Origin: ZC4RG30 sp039932715
GTDB taxonomy: Bacteria; Pseudomonadota; Gammaproteobacteria; Steroidobacterales; Steroidobacteraceae
NCBI GenBank assembly: GCA_039932715.1
Contig: JBDTPN010000001.1
Coordinates: 62,001 to 126,000 of the forward strand
DNA length: 64,000 bases
Direction: 5' to 3'
The position numbers were made by a program, and so were the translations under genes. Positions 26,231 through 36,300 of this stretch are shown in pieces; position 1 is the stretch's first letter; each line of letters begins with the position of its first letter. Below the pieces are notes generated by a model that was not told where the DNA came from, made no database searches, and was given only the letters and a program-made list of their open reading frames with translations.

Positions 26231-26755
26231 CTACTGTACAACCAGGCCATCGGCTCGAAACGATCCAATCACCACGCTGACCTTGTGCCCGGCCTTTACC
26301 GGTTCGCCCTTGTTGGAAAACACCATCCAGTAGACCTGGCCGTCCTTGGGAGGCATGGACTGTCGCAACGGGCCCACCTTTTCCATCTGCGGTACATACA
26401 GCACCGCATGTGCGGCTTCGTCCAGCAGCAACGGGTTGGATGCTCGGTCGTTGAGCGGCGCCGCCTTGGTTGAATCGAGCACCCGGTAGTCAAAGCGCAC
26501 CAGCTGGTTTGACTCTGCCAGTCTGACCCGCAACTGGTCCACGCCCCAGGTCATCGCGTAGTACTTCTTCGCGTCCGTCGTCATTCCCGGAACATACGGC
26601 GATGCCTTCTTCGGCGATGTCGCCGCAGTGGGAGTCGCGTCCGCGGAATTGGCTGCGACCGAGAGCAGCAGGCTTCCAATGAGCAGCAGGGCGGGTGACA
26701 AGACACGCGCCATTGCCGCAGCAAACAGAAACCTGCTGTTGCCACTCGTTGGCAT
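26231..26755 (-). CDS. Exported protein of unknown function
   Basis: 174 residues from ATG 26755, which overlaps the stop of the upstream gene as TGATG. A hydrophobic leader ends near SVAANSADA. The mature part (YVPGMTTDAKKYYAMTWGVDQLRVR, shown here as YVPGMTTDAKKYYAMTWGV, then SNQLVRFDYRVLDSTKAAPL, AVLYVPQMEKVGPLRQSM, VYWMVFSNKGEPVKAGHKV) reads as one beta-rich domain. I do not recognise a named family. Met and Tyr are frequent, and the protein occurs within the copper-oxidase block. Confidence 0.6.
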   Translation of the reverse strand: MPTSGNSRFLFAAAMARVLSPALLLIGSLLLSVAANSADATPTAATSPKKASPYVPGMTTDAKKYYAMTWGVDQLRVRLAESNQLVRFDYRVLDSTKAAPLNDRASNPLLLDEAAHAVLYVPQMEKVGPLRQSMPPKDGQVYWMVFSNKGEPVKAGHKVSVVIGSFRADGLVVQ

Positions 26756-27267
26756 CAGGGCACCGGAGTGTTTGCCGGCGGCAGCGCCGCGCGCGTGGAC
26801 TGCATCCATTCCTCGACGCTGCGCGCATTGTCATCGGCAGGCGGGGCGGGGCGTTTCATCCTGGGCTGAATATACTTCTTGCGCTGTTCTTCAGTCAGCA
26901 GTTGCCGGATGCGATCGGCCGTCTGGTCGCCAATCAGCTGGGTCGCGCGGATGCGGTCCTGCGCCGGTATAGCGGTCTCGTTCCAGAGGTGAGCAACCTT
27001 CTCACGTTGTTCCAGCAGCAATTTTCTCATGGCCACCTGTTGCGATTCGCTCAGATCCAGTTCCTTGGCCAGCAGGGCGACCCTGCGATCCAGAGCAGGA
27101 AGGGCGCCAGGTCCGATGCCTGCGGCCGGAGCGCCAGGGGTGGCGGTCGGCGCGGCGGCCGATGCCGGCAACGCTCCCGCCAGAAGGAGCGTGGTCAGCG
27201 CCAGCACCAGCCGCGACCCGGATTTACCCAGGTGAAGAATTCGCGTGCCGTGCACTCCATTGGTCAT
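26755..27267 (-). CDS. Small periplasmic helical protein (CpxP/Spy-like)
   Basis: 170 residues from ATG 27267, with a signal peptide (LVLALTTLLLAGALPASA). The mature part is helical and charged, with LAKELDLSESQQVAMRKLLL followed by EQREKVAHLW and LLTEEQRKKYIQP, a pattern like the LTxxQ motifs of CpxP/Spy-type chaperones and heavy-metal resistance proteins. A Pro-rich tail follows. It is separated from the giant gene by an intrinsic terminator at 27289-27323, so it may need a promoter in that gap or readthrough. Confidence 0.6.
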   Translation of the reverse strand: MTNGVHGTRILHLGKSGSRLVLALTTLLLAGALPASAAAPTATPGAPAAGIGPGALPALDRRVALLAKELDLSESQQVAMRKLLLEQREKVAHLWNETAIPAQDRIRATQLIGDQTADRIRQLLTEEQRKKYIQPRMKRPAPPADDNARSVEEWMQSTRAALPPANTPVP

Positions 27268-27288
27268 AAGTCGAAAATCCGTTCCCTG

Positions 27289-27323
27289 AAAAAAACGGGG
27301 CTGGTGGCAGCACCACCAGCCCC
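27289..27323 (-). terminator. Rho-independent terminator after the giant gene
   Basis: An 11-bp perfect stem (GGGGCTGGTGG with CCACCAGCCCC) and 5-nt loop, with seven A on the plus strand at 27289-27295 that give a T-tract in the minus-strand transcript. It lies 25 nt past the stop of the 3,264-residue gene. Transcription of the accessory genes after it probably depends on partial readthrough or a separate promoter. Confidence 0.88.
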
Positions 27324-27347
27324 GGCATTGTACCGACGGACAGCGCC

Positions 27348-30300
27348 TCAGGGCACGGTGCCGCCGGCAAAGTTGTCGACCCGCTGGTTGTTCGGAATTT
27401 GCATTCCGATACGTCCGCCACCAGTGGTCCACAGCGCATCACTCGGCAGCGCAACACTTCCTACGTAGGTACTGTTCTTCCACACGGTCGTCAAGCCGCT
27501 GGCGTCAACCAGTGCGGTCAGCACATCCCCGCTGGCAAATGTGGAATTGCCGTTTGTGATGGTTGTGCTCGAGGCGGTCGTAAGGCCCATGGTCGTCGTT
27601 GTCGCTACGGTGACGCTGTTACCCGTGAGCTCAATCCTCACGTAGTTCTGTGGCGCGTTGCTGCTGCCGCCCGTGCCCTTGAGTATCAGACGGTCCCCGG
27701 CAATCCCGCTGGTGACTGTGAACGCGGCAGCCTGCCTGTTGCCAAAGACATTCCCGGCACCGTTCCACATGGCTCCGTTGAGCGTGCAGTTGAACAGCAG
27801 TCCTGCAAACCCGGGAGCCGGTGTGCACAGCGCCTGGTTGGTGGGAGAGCTGGACACCTTGAGCGCTGCGTTGACTCCGCTCAGCGGCTGACTCCAGTTC
27901 GTGGCGCCCGTGGGCGTGAGTCCCAGGTTGCTCGCGTTGGTCCGGTTGAAGTTGTCCAGCACACCCAGCGCCGGCCGGGTTGGAATCGCGACGCCTGTTC
28001 CAGTAAGTGCCACTGGCGAACCTGTCACCGTGCCGCTACCCGCGACCGCCAGTGTCCCGGACACCGAACCCAACACTGTCGGCTGGAACACCACACCTAC
28101 GGTGCAGTTCTGGCCAGCGGCCAACTGGAACGGAGCGGCCGGGCAGCTGCCACCACTGCGGGTGTAGGGACCCGTAAAGGTGAGAGTGATGCCGGTCATC
28201 GGCCCGTTGCCGTTGTTGGTCAACGTTACGTTCTTGACAGCGCTGGCTGAGTTCTGGATCACGTTTCCATATGCCAGGGTTGCCGGAGCAACGCCTACGG
28301 AGATCACTACTGATCCCGTGCAATTGACCTGACATTCCACAGCTCCAATGTCGGCCGGGTTGGCATTGCTCCTGGCCCTGGTGTTGCCAAAGAAGTCATG
28401 TGCTGTGGTGGCTGGAAGGCCACTGTTGGTACCCGAATTGACCGCCGGCGAGGTACCCGGGATCGAATACGCGCCACCCGCAGTGCCTGCGCCACTGCCC
28501 GCGACCATCAGCTCCGGCGCATTCGCCCCCGTCTGGTTGGTCCAGACGGCGCGATTGAGCGTCAGTGGGCCGTAGCTCAGGTTAAGCCAGTTGTGGCCCT
28601 CGTCCACCGTAGCCGTTGGCTGGATGCCATCGAACACAAACACCTGCGCGAGACTGGTGGTCTCGGAGGCGCCTGGCGGAGCCTGGTAACCATGGCCACC
28701 GTTTTCAGGCGCAACTCGCGCGCCGTTGCAGAACGGAGCCACCAGCGAGTCCGGCGTAACCGGCCTGTTGGCCGTGGCAACAATCACATTCTGTGGATCA
28801 CCCGAGAGAATGGAGTGGTCCATGGTCAGCTTGGTGCCCGCCGGAATCAGGCCTGATGTCAGGTCGTCAGTGCGCAGGCCCACGTCCCAATAGAAGTTGG
28901 CGCGTATTCCCACCGGCGGGGCAGCACATTCCGCAGTGGTGGCCTGGTCAAGTGCAGGAGCCAGCGCTATCAGGTTCTGTTGCGACTGCAACCCGGTTCC
29001 CGCGCCGACTATGTCCACGCTGAACGAGCGGTTATGGAAGAACAGATTGTTGGACATGCTCGGCTTGGACAGCTTCCGGCAGTCACCATTGATACCCAAG
29101 ATGCCACCGGAGTAGCCGAACCCGGTGGGCGGGCACATGACCAGCGCGAGGTCATTCATTGCGTCCGCCAGGTTTGGCGTATTGGCCATCACCACCAGTC
29201 CCGAGGGCTGTGGACCGTGCTGGGCATTGTCCTGCGTGCAGTTGGGGTTCTGCGGGAGCGTCGGATCAGTAGTTGGCGTGCATCCCGGAGGAGGGGTAGC
29301 CGAGTAGATGGCGCCCAGCGTCTTGAACAGCACACCGGCCGAAGCAGTGGTGTCGTTCGACGCTATCGTATTGTTGGCCAGCGTCACCTTGAACGCGTCC
29401 TGCATGGACACGCCGCCGCCGTCCCAGCCGGCCACGTTGTTGGCAATGATGTTGTTGGTGACCGTGAGGTCATACCACCGGCCCTGCTGGCCCGGGAACG
29501 CTACCAGCTCGGAACCGTTTACCTGCTGGATGCGCACGCCGCCGCCACTTCCGCTTTCGGCGCTGTTGCCAAGGATCAGGTTGGCATCAAGAACGAGCCC
29601 GGCGCCTGTGCCTTCGCCCAGTCCCGGTGGGCAATCCTGGTCAGAGGTGCTGCCGCACTCCTGGCCATTGAGCTGACGGTCGAGGTTGGCGCCTTCGATG
29701 ACCACGCCACCGCCATTGGTGGGCAACGTCGGGTTGGTGCTCTGGTTGAACAGGATGTAGTTGTTGTTGATCTTGCCATTGAAGCTCAAGCCCAGATGCT
29801 GCAGTCCGCCGCCGTCGCCGGTGGAGAGATTGCCAGCGATCCAGTTGTGATCGATCTGGTACCCATCTGCCCCCGAGCTGACCGTGATTGCGCCCGCACC
29901 TGCCGGCGTACCCGAGAACAAGGCATCACCGATGGACGCATTGTCATAGAGCATGTTGTGGTGGATGCGCACGCCAACATTGAACTGGAAGGGGATTGCG
30001 CCATTGGTCGGCGTGCCGTTTGGAATGGGCGGGCAGACCAGGGTGCCGGGCGGATTCACACCGCACTCCACGCCATCGTTGATGAACGCATCCGGGATTT
30101 CGCCGTTGCCGAGGTTGATGGCGCCAGCCAATGTTCCATGATTGCCCGAGATGCGCGTGTTGGCCACGTCCAGGTTGTGCGCCCAACCATGGATGAAGAG
30201 GCCACCGCCGCCCTGCGAGCTGTTGACGACTGAAATGCCGTCAATGCGCGAAGGATTGCAGAAGAAGTTGGACGTGCCGTAGTCGCGCCCGCGGTTGTTG

Positions 30301-33300
30301 CCTGTGGTGCTGTTGTTGATGGTGCAATCGGCATTACCGTTGTCCAGATAGACACTGCCGTCGGCGAACGCGCCGGCACCACCAGTGGAATTGGCGCCCC
30401 AGAAGTCCGTACTGTTGTTGGGAATCCGGATGCCACGGCCCAGCACCGTGATACCCGCACCTTCATAGGCGCCCATAAGCGTGGGCTCCTGAAGCACCTG
30501 CGCCAGGTTGCCGTTGCCCGCAGCGTCCCAGCCGATGATGGCCTCGAACGGAATGCGGTCGACGCGCTGGTGCATGGGGGCTGGGCAGGTATAGGTGTCA
30601 GCAGAGTCAAATCCCGTGTTGCTCCGGTCGGGAATGCCGTCCAGGTTCAGGCCAAAGGTGCAATTCACCTGCCTGCGCCACTGATCCATTTTTCCGGCCG
30701 GATGGGCATCGGCATTGACGGTCACCGACGCCGCGCCCACGCCCTGCAGTCGCACCGGCTTCCACATGAGCAGGTTTTCGCGATATGCGCCCGGCATGAC
30801 CAGGATCAAATCACCCGGATCAGCACTGTCAATGGCCGTCTGTATCGGGCTGAAGCCAAGGCGACCGAAGTCGGACGTGTAGTCTTTTGTGGTCTTGGCA
30901 GTGCCTGAAGGCGGCACCACGGAAGTGGGCGTGACAATCCAGGGCGCGCTTCCGCCCACTGTCACCGTAATGGCATCGATGGACTGCTTGCCGTCGGCCT
31001 TGGTGATGACAAGCTCGCCGCACTTCGCCGCGGCCTGCCCATCAGGCTGGCCACGTTGTGCAACTCCGCAGTTGGGCAGGCCATCGGGCACCGTGCCGGT
31101 GATGGTGTTCGTGCTCCAGATGACGCCCGTCAGCGGACGCACCACGCCGTCACTGCCCACCAGTGCCGCCGTGCCCGCGCTGCTGCCGAAGTCATAGGTC
31201 CGCGTGATGGTCTTCTGGTTCCAGGGCGCAGTCGTAGCATTGGGACCCGAGAAGTTCGGGTTCTGCACCACCTTCTGGCCCAGCGCCGTGATGGTGATTC
31301 CCATGTTGCCGCCACTGGAGGCCGCGCCCCCTCCGAGGGCCAGGAGTCCGGGAGAAGTCATGTTGGTGGTGTTCACCGAGACTGCCGTTCCGTTGAGTAA
31401 TGCTCCCGTGGCGTTGGCGGTGACGGTCACGATAGCGTTGGACCGGGTTGCGGTATAGCCGCTGATTCCGGAGTGGGCATTGATGGCATCAGTCAGAGAC
31501 TGTGCCATGTTGTTGTTGCGGATTGACTGGCTAGTCGGTGAGCAGTCCGGGTTGCTTTCACTCTGCGTGCAGGTGATGGCCCCGGTCGTAACCAGCGTCG
31601 CACCCACGGTCACCGAGCCGATGCTGCTGGGGGTGCTGCAACGGCTAGCATTGCCGCTCCGGCAGCGATTCACGCCATCGATGGCGATTTTCACATTGGC
31701 CGATGTGGCCGGATTGCCCGGCTTGACCCAGGGACCCTGGGGAGCGGAGGCGTTGGAATTCACCACCTTCTTTATGGCAGGCGTGCCATCCGGGTATTCG
31801 GCATCAGGCAGGTTGTAGCCGTCGGCGAAGGATTGCGTCGGGATCACCGGTGTGTCCATGTAGGCGGTGAAGCCCGGCATGAACGGTGTTTCGTAGCAGA
31901 AATCGCTGTATGCCGGGTTGTACGCCGGATCCACAATCGGCGTGCCATCCGCAGCGACGGCCTGGCCAGGATCATTCATGCACGCTATCGACATCTGCGG
32001 CACGTAGCCCGTGGGGTTCGGGGGATTGACGCTGTAACTTGAGTAGTACAGACCGTTATAGACACCCCACTGGTCGGAATAAACACGGGCCACTTCGTTG
32101 CCGGTGAAGTCGCGCATTGCGACCGGCAGGTTCGGCGGGCCGAATTTCTCGCCGAACTGGGGCGAGAACGGATCGAATTCCGCCGCAAAGTCATTGGTGA
32201 TCAGGCCAGTGAAATGACCGGCGATATGCGTGGAGCTGAAGACGAAGAACTTGGCCAGCACAGTAGCCTGGTCTTCAAGTACGACTTCCTTGCGGTCGCA
32301 GAGCCTGCGCTCGGCACCGGCGAACGGCGCAGCCTGGCCCGCGTCCGGGAAGAGGCTGTTGAGATCGGGCACTGTGCGCAGCGTGCCGACACAGGGCCAG
32401 AAAGACTCAATGCTGCCGGTGTCGCCCTCGTGGCGCGGATTGGCGCCGAGGTTGTTGGTCAGATCCAGCGCACCAGGGCTATTCGAATTGTAGTGCTCAC
32501 TCACGGCCGCCTGGTCAGGCATGATGAATATGCTTCCCAGGCCAGCGAATTGCTGCGTGACCGGCGCCACGAAGACATCGCCCAGCAGGATGTTCTTGTC
32601 CTCTTCCTTCACCAGCTCATAGCCCTGGGGCAGGATGACTTCGACCACGTACGTGCCAGGAGGCAGCATGGGGTTGCCATCCGCGTCCTTCTTAGCGCTG
32701 CAGATGCTGCAGTTGGTGCCGGCGGACTTGCCAGTGGCCTCATTGACCTTGGTCATGCTCGGGAAAACATAGCGGCCGTCATACGGGGCCGGCTGCACCT
32801 GATTAAGCTGCGACCAGCCGTCGTAGCACTTGAACTGCGAATGGGCCGACAAGTTCTTCTTGGGGCTGGACGGGTCCAGCCACTGCTTGCTGTCTTTGAG
32901 CGTTGCAAAGAAAGGGCTGTCGCTGGACTGCCCCGGGCAGTTCATGTTCGGGATGTTGCCACCGTCATACGACATCAGGTTGCCATTCTTGTCCTTGCGG
33001 AAGCCCTGGGCCCAATCATCCCAGCTTGCAGTCTTGGTGGTGTCTACCAGCGTCAGGTGGTCAACGCCGTTGCTGTCCACGGACTTCTGGTAGAGGTTGA
33101 CCGTCACTCGTGGTACCCCGGGCTCCCAACTCAATTGCAATGAGAGCGATGGGTCGTCGAACGGGCGGGTCGATGCATAGATCACATCACCGGTGATGCC
33201 GCCGTTCTCGTTGGTCTTGAAGGGCCGCACGCCAAATTCAATAAACGTGTCCTGGCCCAGCAGTCCCTGCCAGCCCTGGGTCGTGCCGAAGGCCTGTGCC

Positions 33301-36300
33301 GGGAATACCGCGCCTGTGGACTTTCCACCCAGCGCATCACTGGCCGGGCAGTCCGCCTGGTCGCAATACTTTGCACCGGGCACGCGCAGCTCGGCAGGCA
33401 ACGCTACCCGCACAGAGGTGTTGGCCAGGTTCTTGGCAATTTGCGAGCAGGGCACTTCAGTCGTTGGCGAGGGTGTTGAGCAATCCACCTGGCCGCCTGC
33501 GTCATACACAGCGTGCACGCCGGTGGACTTGAACCGCGTGTTCGTCGTGTCGACTACCAGCCAGTTCATGAACGGGAAGACTTCGTTGAAGCCCGCGTAG
33601 CCGTCCAAATCGGTGTTGTTGAAGAACCCGATGCTGCCGTCCCGATAGCGGATGTTGGTGTTGACCAGCGCGAGGCCGGCTTCTCCTTCATCCGACACGC
33701 CGTTCCCGTTCTTGTCGAAGAAGGTGCGCGTGTAGAGGTTCGTGCGCCATTGCGTGACCGGGAAGTTCTTGGTCGTTGTGCCATTGACGCTGATGGTGGA
33801 CACCAAGCCATCGAGCATGATGTCGTTCCACTGGTCAAACACTGCCAGCTTGAACACCCCGTTGGGCATGTTGCTGAAAGTGACCTTGCCGTCGGCATCG
33901 CATTTCTCGATCGCGAAGTCCTCGGCATCGGCCTCGCCAATGGAAACGTAGCACTGCGTGAATCCGTAATGATCGTAGGTTTCACTGCTAAACGTCCGCT
34001 GGTCGGGCGTTCGGCTCAAGTGATTGTTGGTGATCTGCACGGTCACCGATGAGTCACACGTGTGGCTAGGATTCAGCGCCGAGCTGCAATAGGCAGCCTT
34101 GCGATCGTTGATGGTCTTCGGATTGGCAAAGCCGATGGAGACGTGGAAACCGCCGGGACCGAACTCCTGGAAGTAGCCGGGTTCATCGGGCTTGAGGAAC
34201 GCCTCGTGCGGCTTGCCGCCGTCCAGCGTGTTGGTCTGCAGCCACTCCTCACCGTGCGCGATGCGATCGGCCGCCGGGGTGGCCGTCACTTCATAAATGC
34301 CCGGGAACAGGTTGGCGACAACCACCTGGCCAGCGAGGGGCGACAGGGTCTTGCCATCAGATTCAAATTTCGGGCAACTGGGGATCATGCCCACCAGGCC
34401 ATCCCCGCGGGTGTTGATCGGGCAGGCGTCGAGGCCAGTGATGGGATCCATCTTGTTGGCCAGCGAGTTGGACAGGGGCATGTTGAACTGGTCGTACGTC
34501 ACCTGACCGGTGGCGTCGCCCAAGCCACCGGCCTGGTCGAAAATCTTGATTTCAAAGCCGCCGAGTCCCGGCTCATTGGGGGCGAGCACGTCGACGCCGC
34601 CGCCAGCGTCATTCTCGCCATTGAGTGGGAAGTCATCCTGGAATACGAATACGGAAAGCTTGGCAGTCGGTAGCGGGGTTTCCTGAAGGACCACGGTAAT
34701 GGGCGACTTGGCCGCCACCTGTTCCGTCGAAATCTGTACGCCGCCCATGGCATGGCCGCAGATTGCGCCAGCGCCGGCCGGCTCCCACGCGCCGGTGGGG
34801 CCGGTGTAGGTGCCGCAGGCTGCGGCAATAGTGAATGGCTTGCCGTTATCGTCCGGGCCGCCAGCGCCGCCGACCACCGGGTTGACGCCGTCACCTGGCA
34901 GTACAGAAATAAAGTACCGCTTGGTGGGATCAAGATTCACGTCGCCCGGATTGATCGCGATCTTGCTGCCGCTATCCGTGCGGCAGCCGCCATTTCCGAC
35001 ATCGCACACTGCGGCCGCACCGCCTAAAGTCTGGCCGGTTTCGCACGAGACCGAGCCCTGGCAACCCTCGGCGATCACGGGCATGTTTGCGGTGTGGAAA
35101 CTGTAGCCGAGGCTTTCAACCGGCAGCGGGAGGCATCCAGCCGGACGCGGTGAGACATTTACCTGGCACTTCGGGTCGATCCAGAAGGTACGGTCTTCCT
35201 CGATGATCCAGCGGTAGTCAGTGACTGCAACACCGGTTTTGGCGTCCTTCACCGTGAAGGTCATGCCATTGCCGGCAAGGAAATTAACCGAGATTGTGCC
35301 CGGGGCAGCACTGGCCTGACCGCTGGATGAGGCGACGTTGTACGTGAACGAGCACGCGCTGGGCGTAGCGCCGGGCGTAGCTGCAAACGAACCGTCCGGA
35401 TTCAGATTCACGCTTCCGCAGGTGCCCTTGTCAAAGTCGGAGACAGTAAGCGACAGCGCGCCAGGACTGGTGGCGAACGCCAGCACGCCCGGAGGGGCGA
35501 TCTTGAGCTGCGATGCGACGGTGCTGGTATACGAACCGTTGCCTGCTAACGGCAATCCGCCCAGGCAAGCACCCGAGCAAGCCGCGAGAGTAACGGTTGC
35601 GCAGGCAGGAGCCGCAAATGCAGTGACACCGTTGCCGCAATAATTGAAGGAAGTCGGAGCACCAGCATAGGTGAAGGTGCCATTGCTGTTGAGTACGAGC
35701 CCGGCAGGCATTGCACCCACTACAGCGACACCGTAGATGCCACTGTCATTGGCAATCAGACCCTTTGCCGGGTCTGAAATGTTGAGGGTCTTTCCCGACA
35801 CGACGTTGTAAGAATCAGCCACGGCATTGGCCGAATTTGCCGACGCGGAGGAGCCGACTGCACCAGCAGCGGCGCCGCCGCCAATGCTTATGAACGCCTG
35901 CATGCCGCCATCGCGCGAATTGTTCGTCGACAAATTGAGAGCACGATCGAAGACCGGGAAAGTATGTGGCACATATTTGCCCGCATTCAGCGCCGGCTTG
36001 ATGGCTACGTCATACGTCTTGCCTGCGGACAGGAACACCTCGTCCTGCACCTTCGGGACGCCTGGCAGCTTGTTGCCGTCTTCTGCCAGCAGCGTCAATG
36101 AAGCGCCAACCACGGCAGGCACGTGCATGCGCAGGCCGGCATTCACCAGGCGCAGCAACACCACGCCGCTGGTCGAGGTAGTGGTGGTCGCCGGGGAAAC
36201 TGGCGCCAGCAATGACAGCGTCGACAGGTTCAGCTTCGAGCGATCGAACGACACGCCATTGATCAGGTAGTAGCGCGGGTCGTAATTGACCACCGGCGGA

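Noticed and set aside
28980..33143. Long plus-strand open frames opposite the giant gene (417 and 309 codons)
   Set aside because: They are antisense to a continuous coherent protein, have no domain similarity I can see, and use unusual residue composition.
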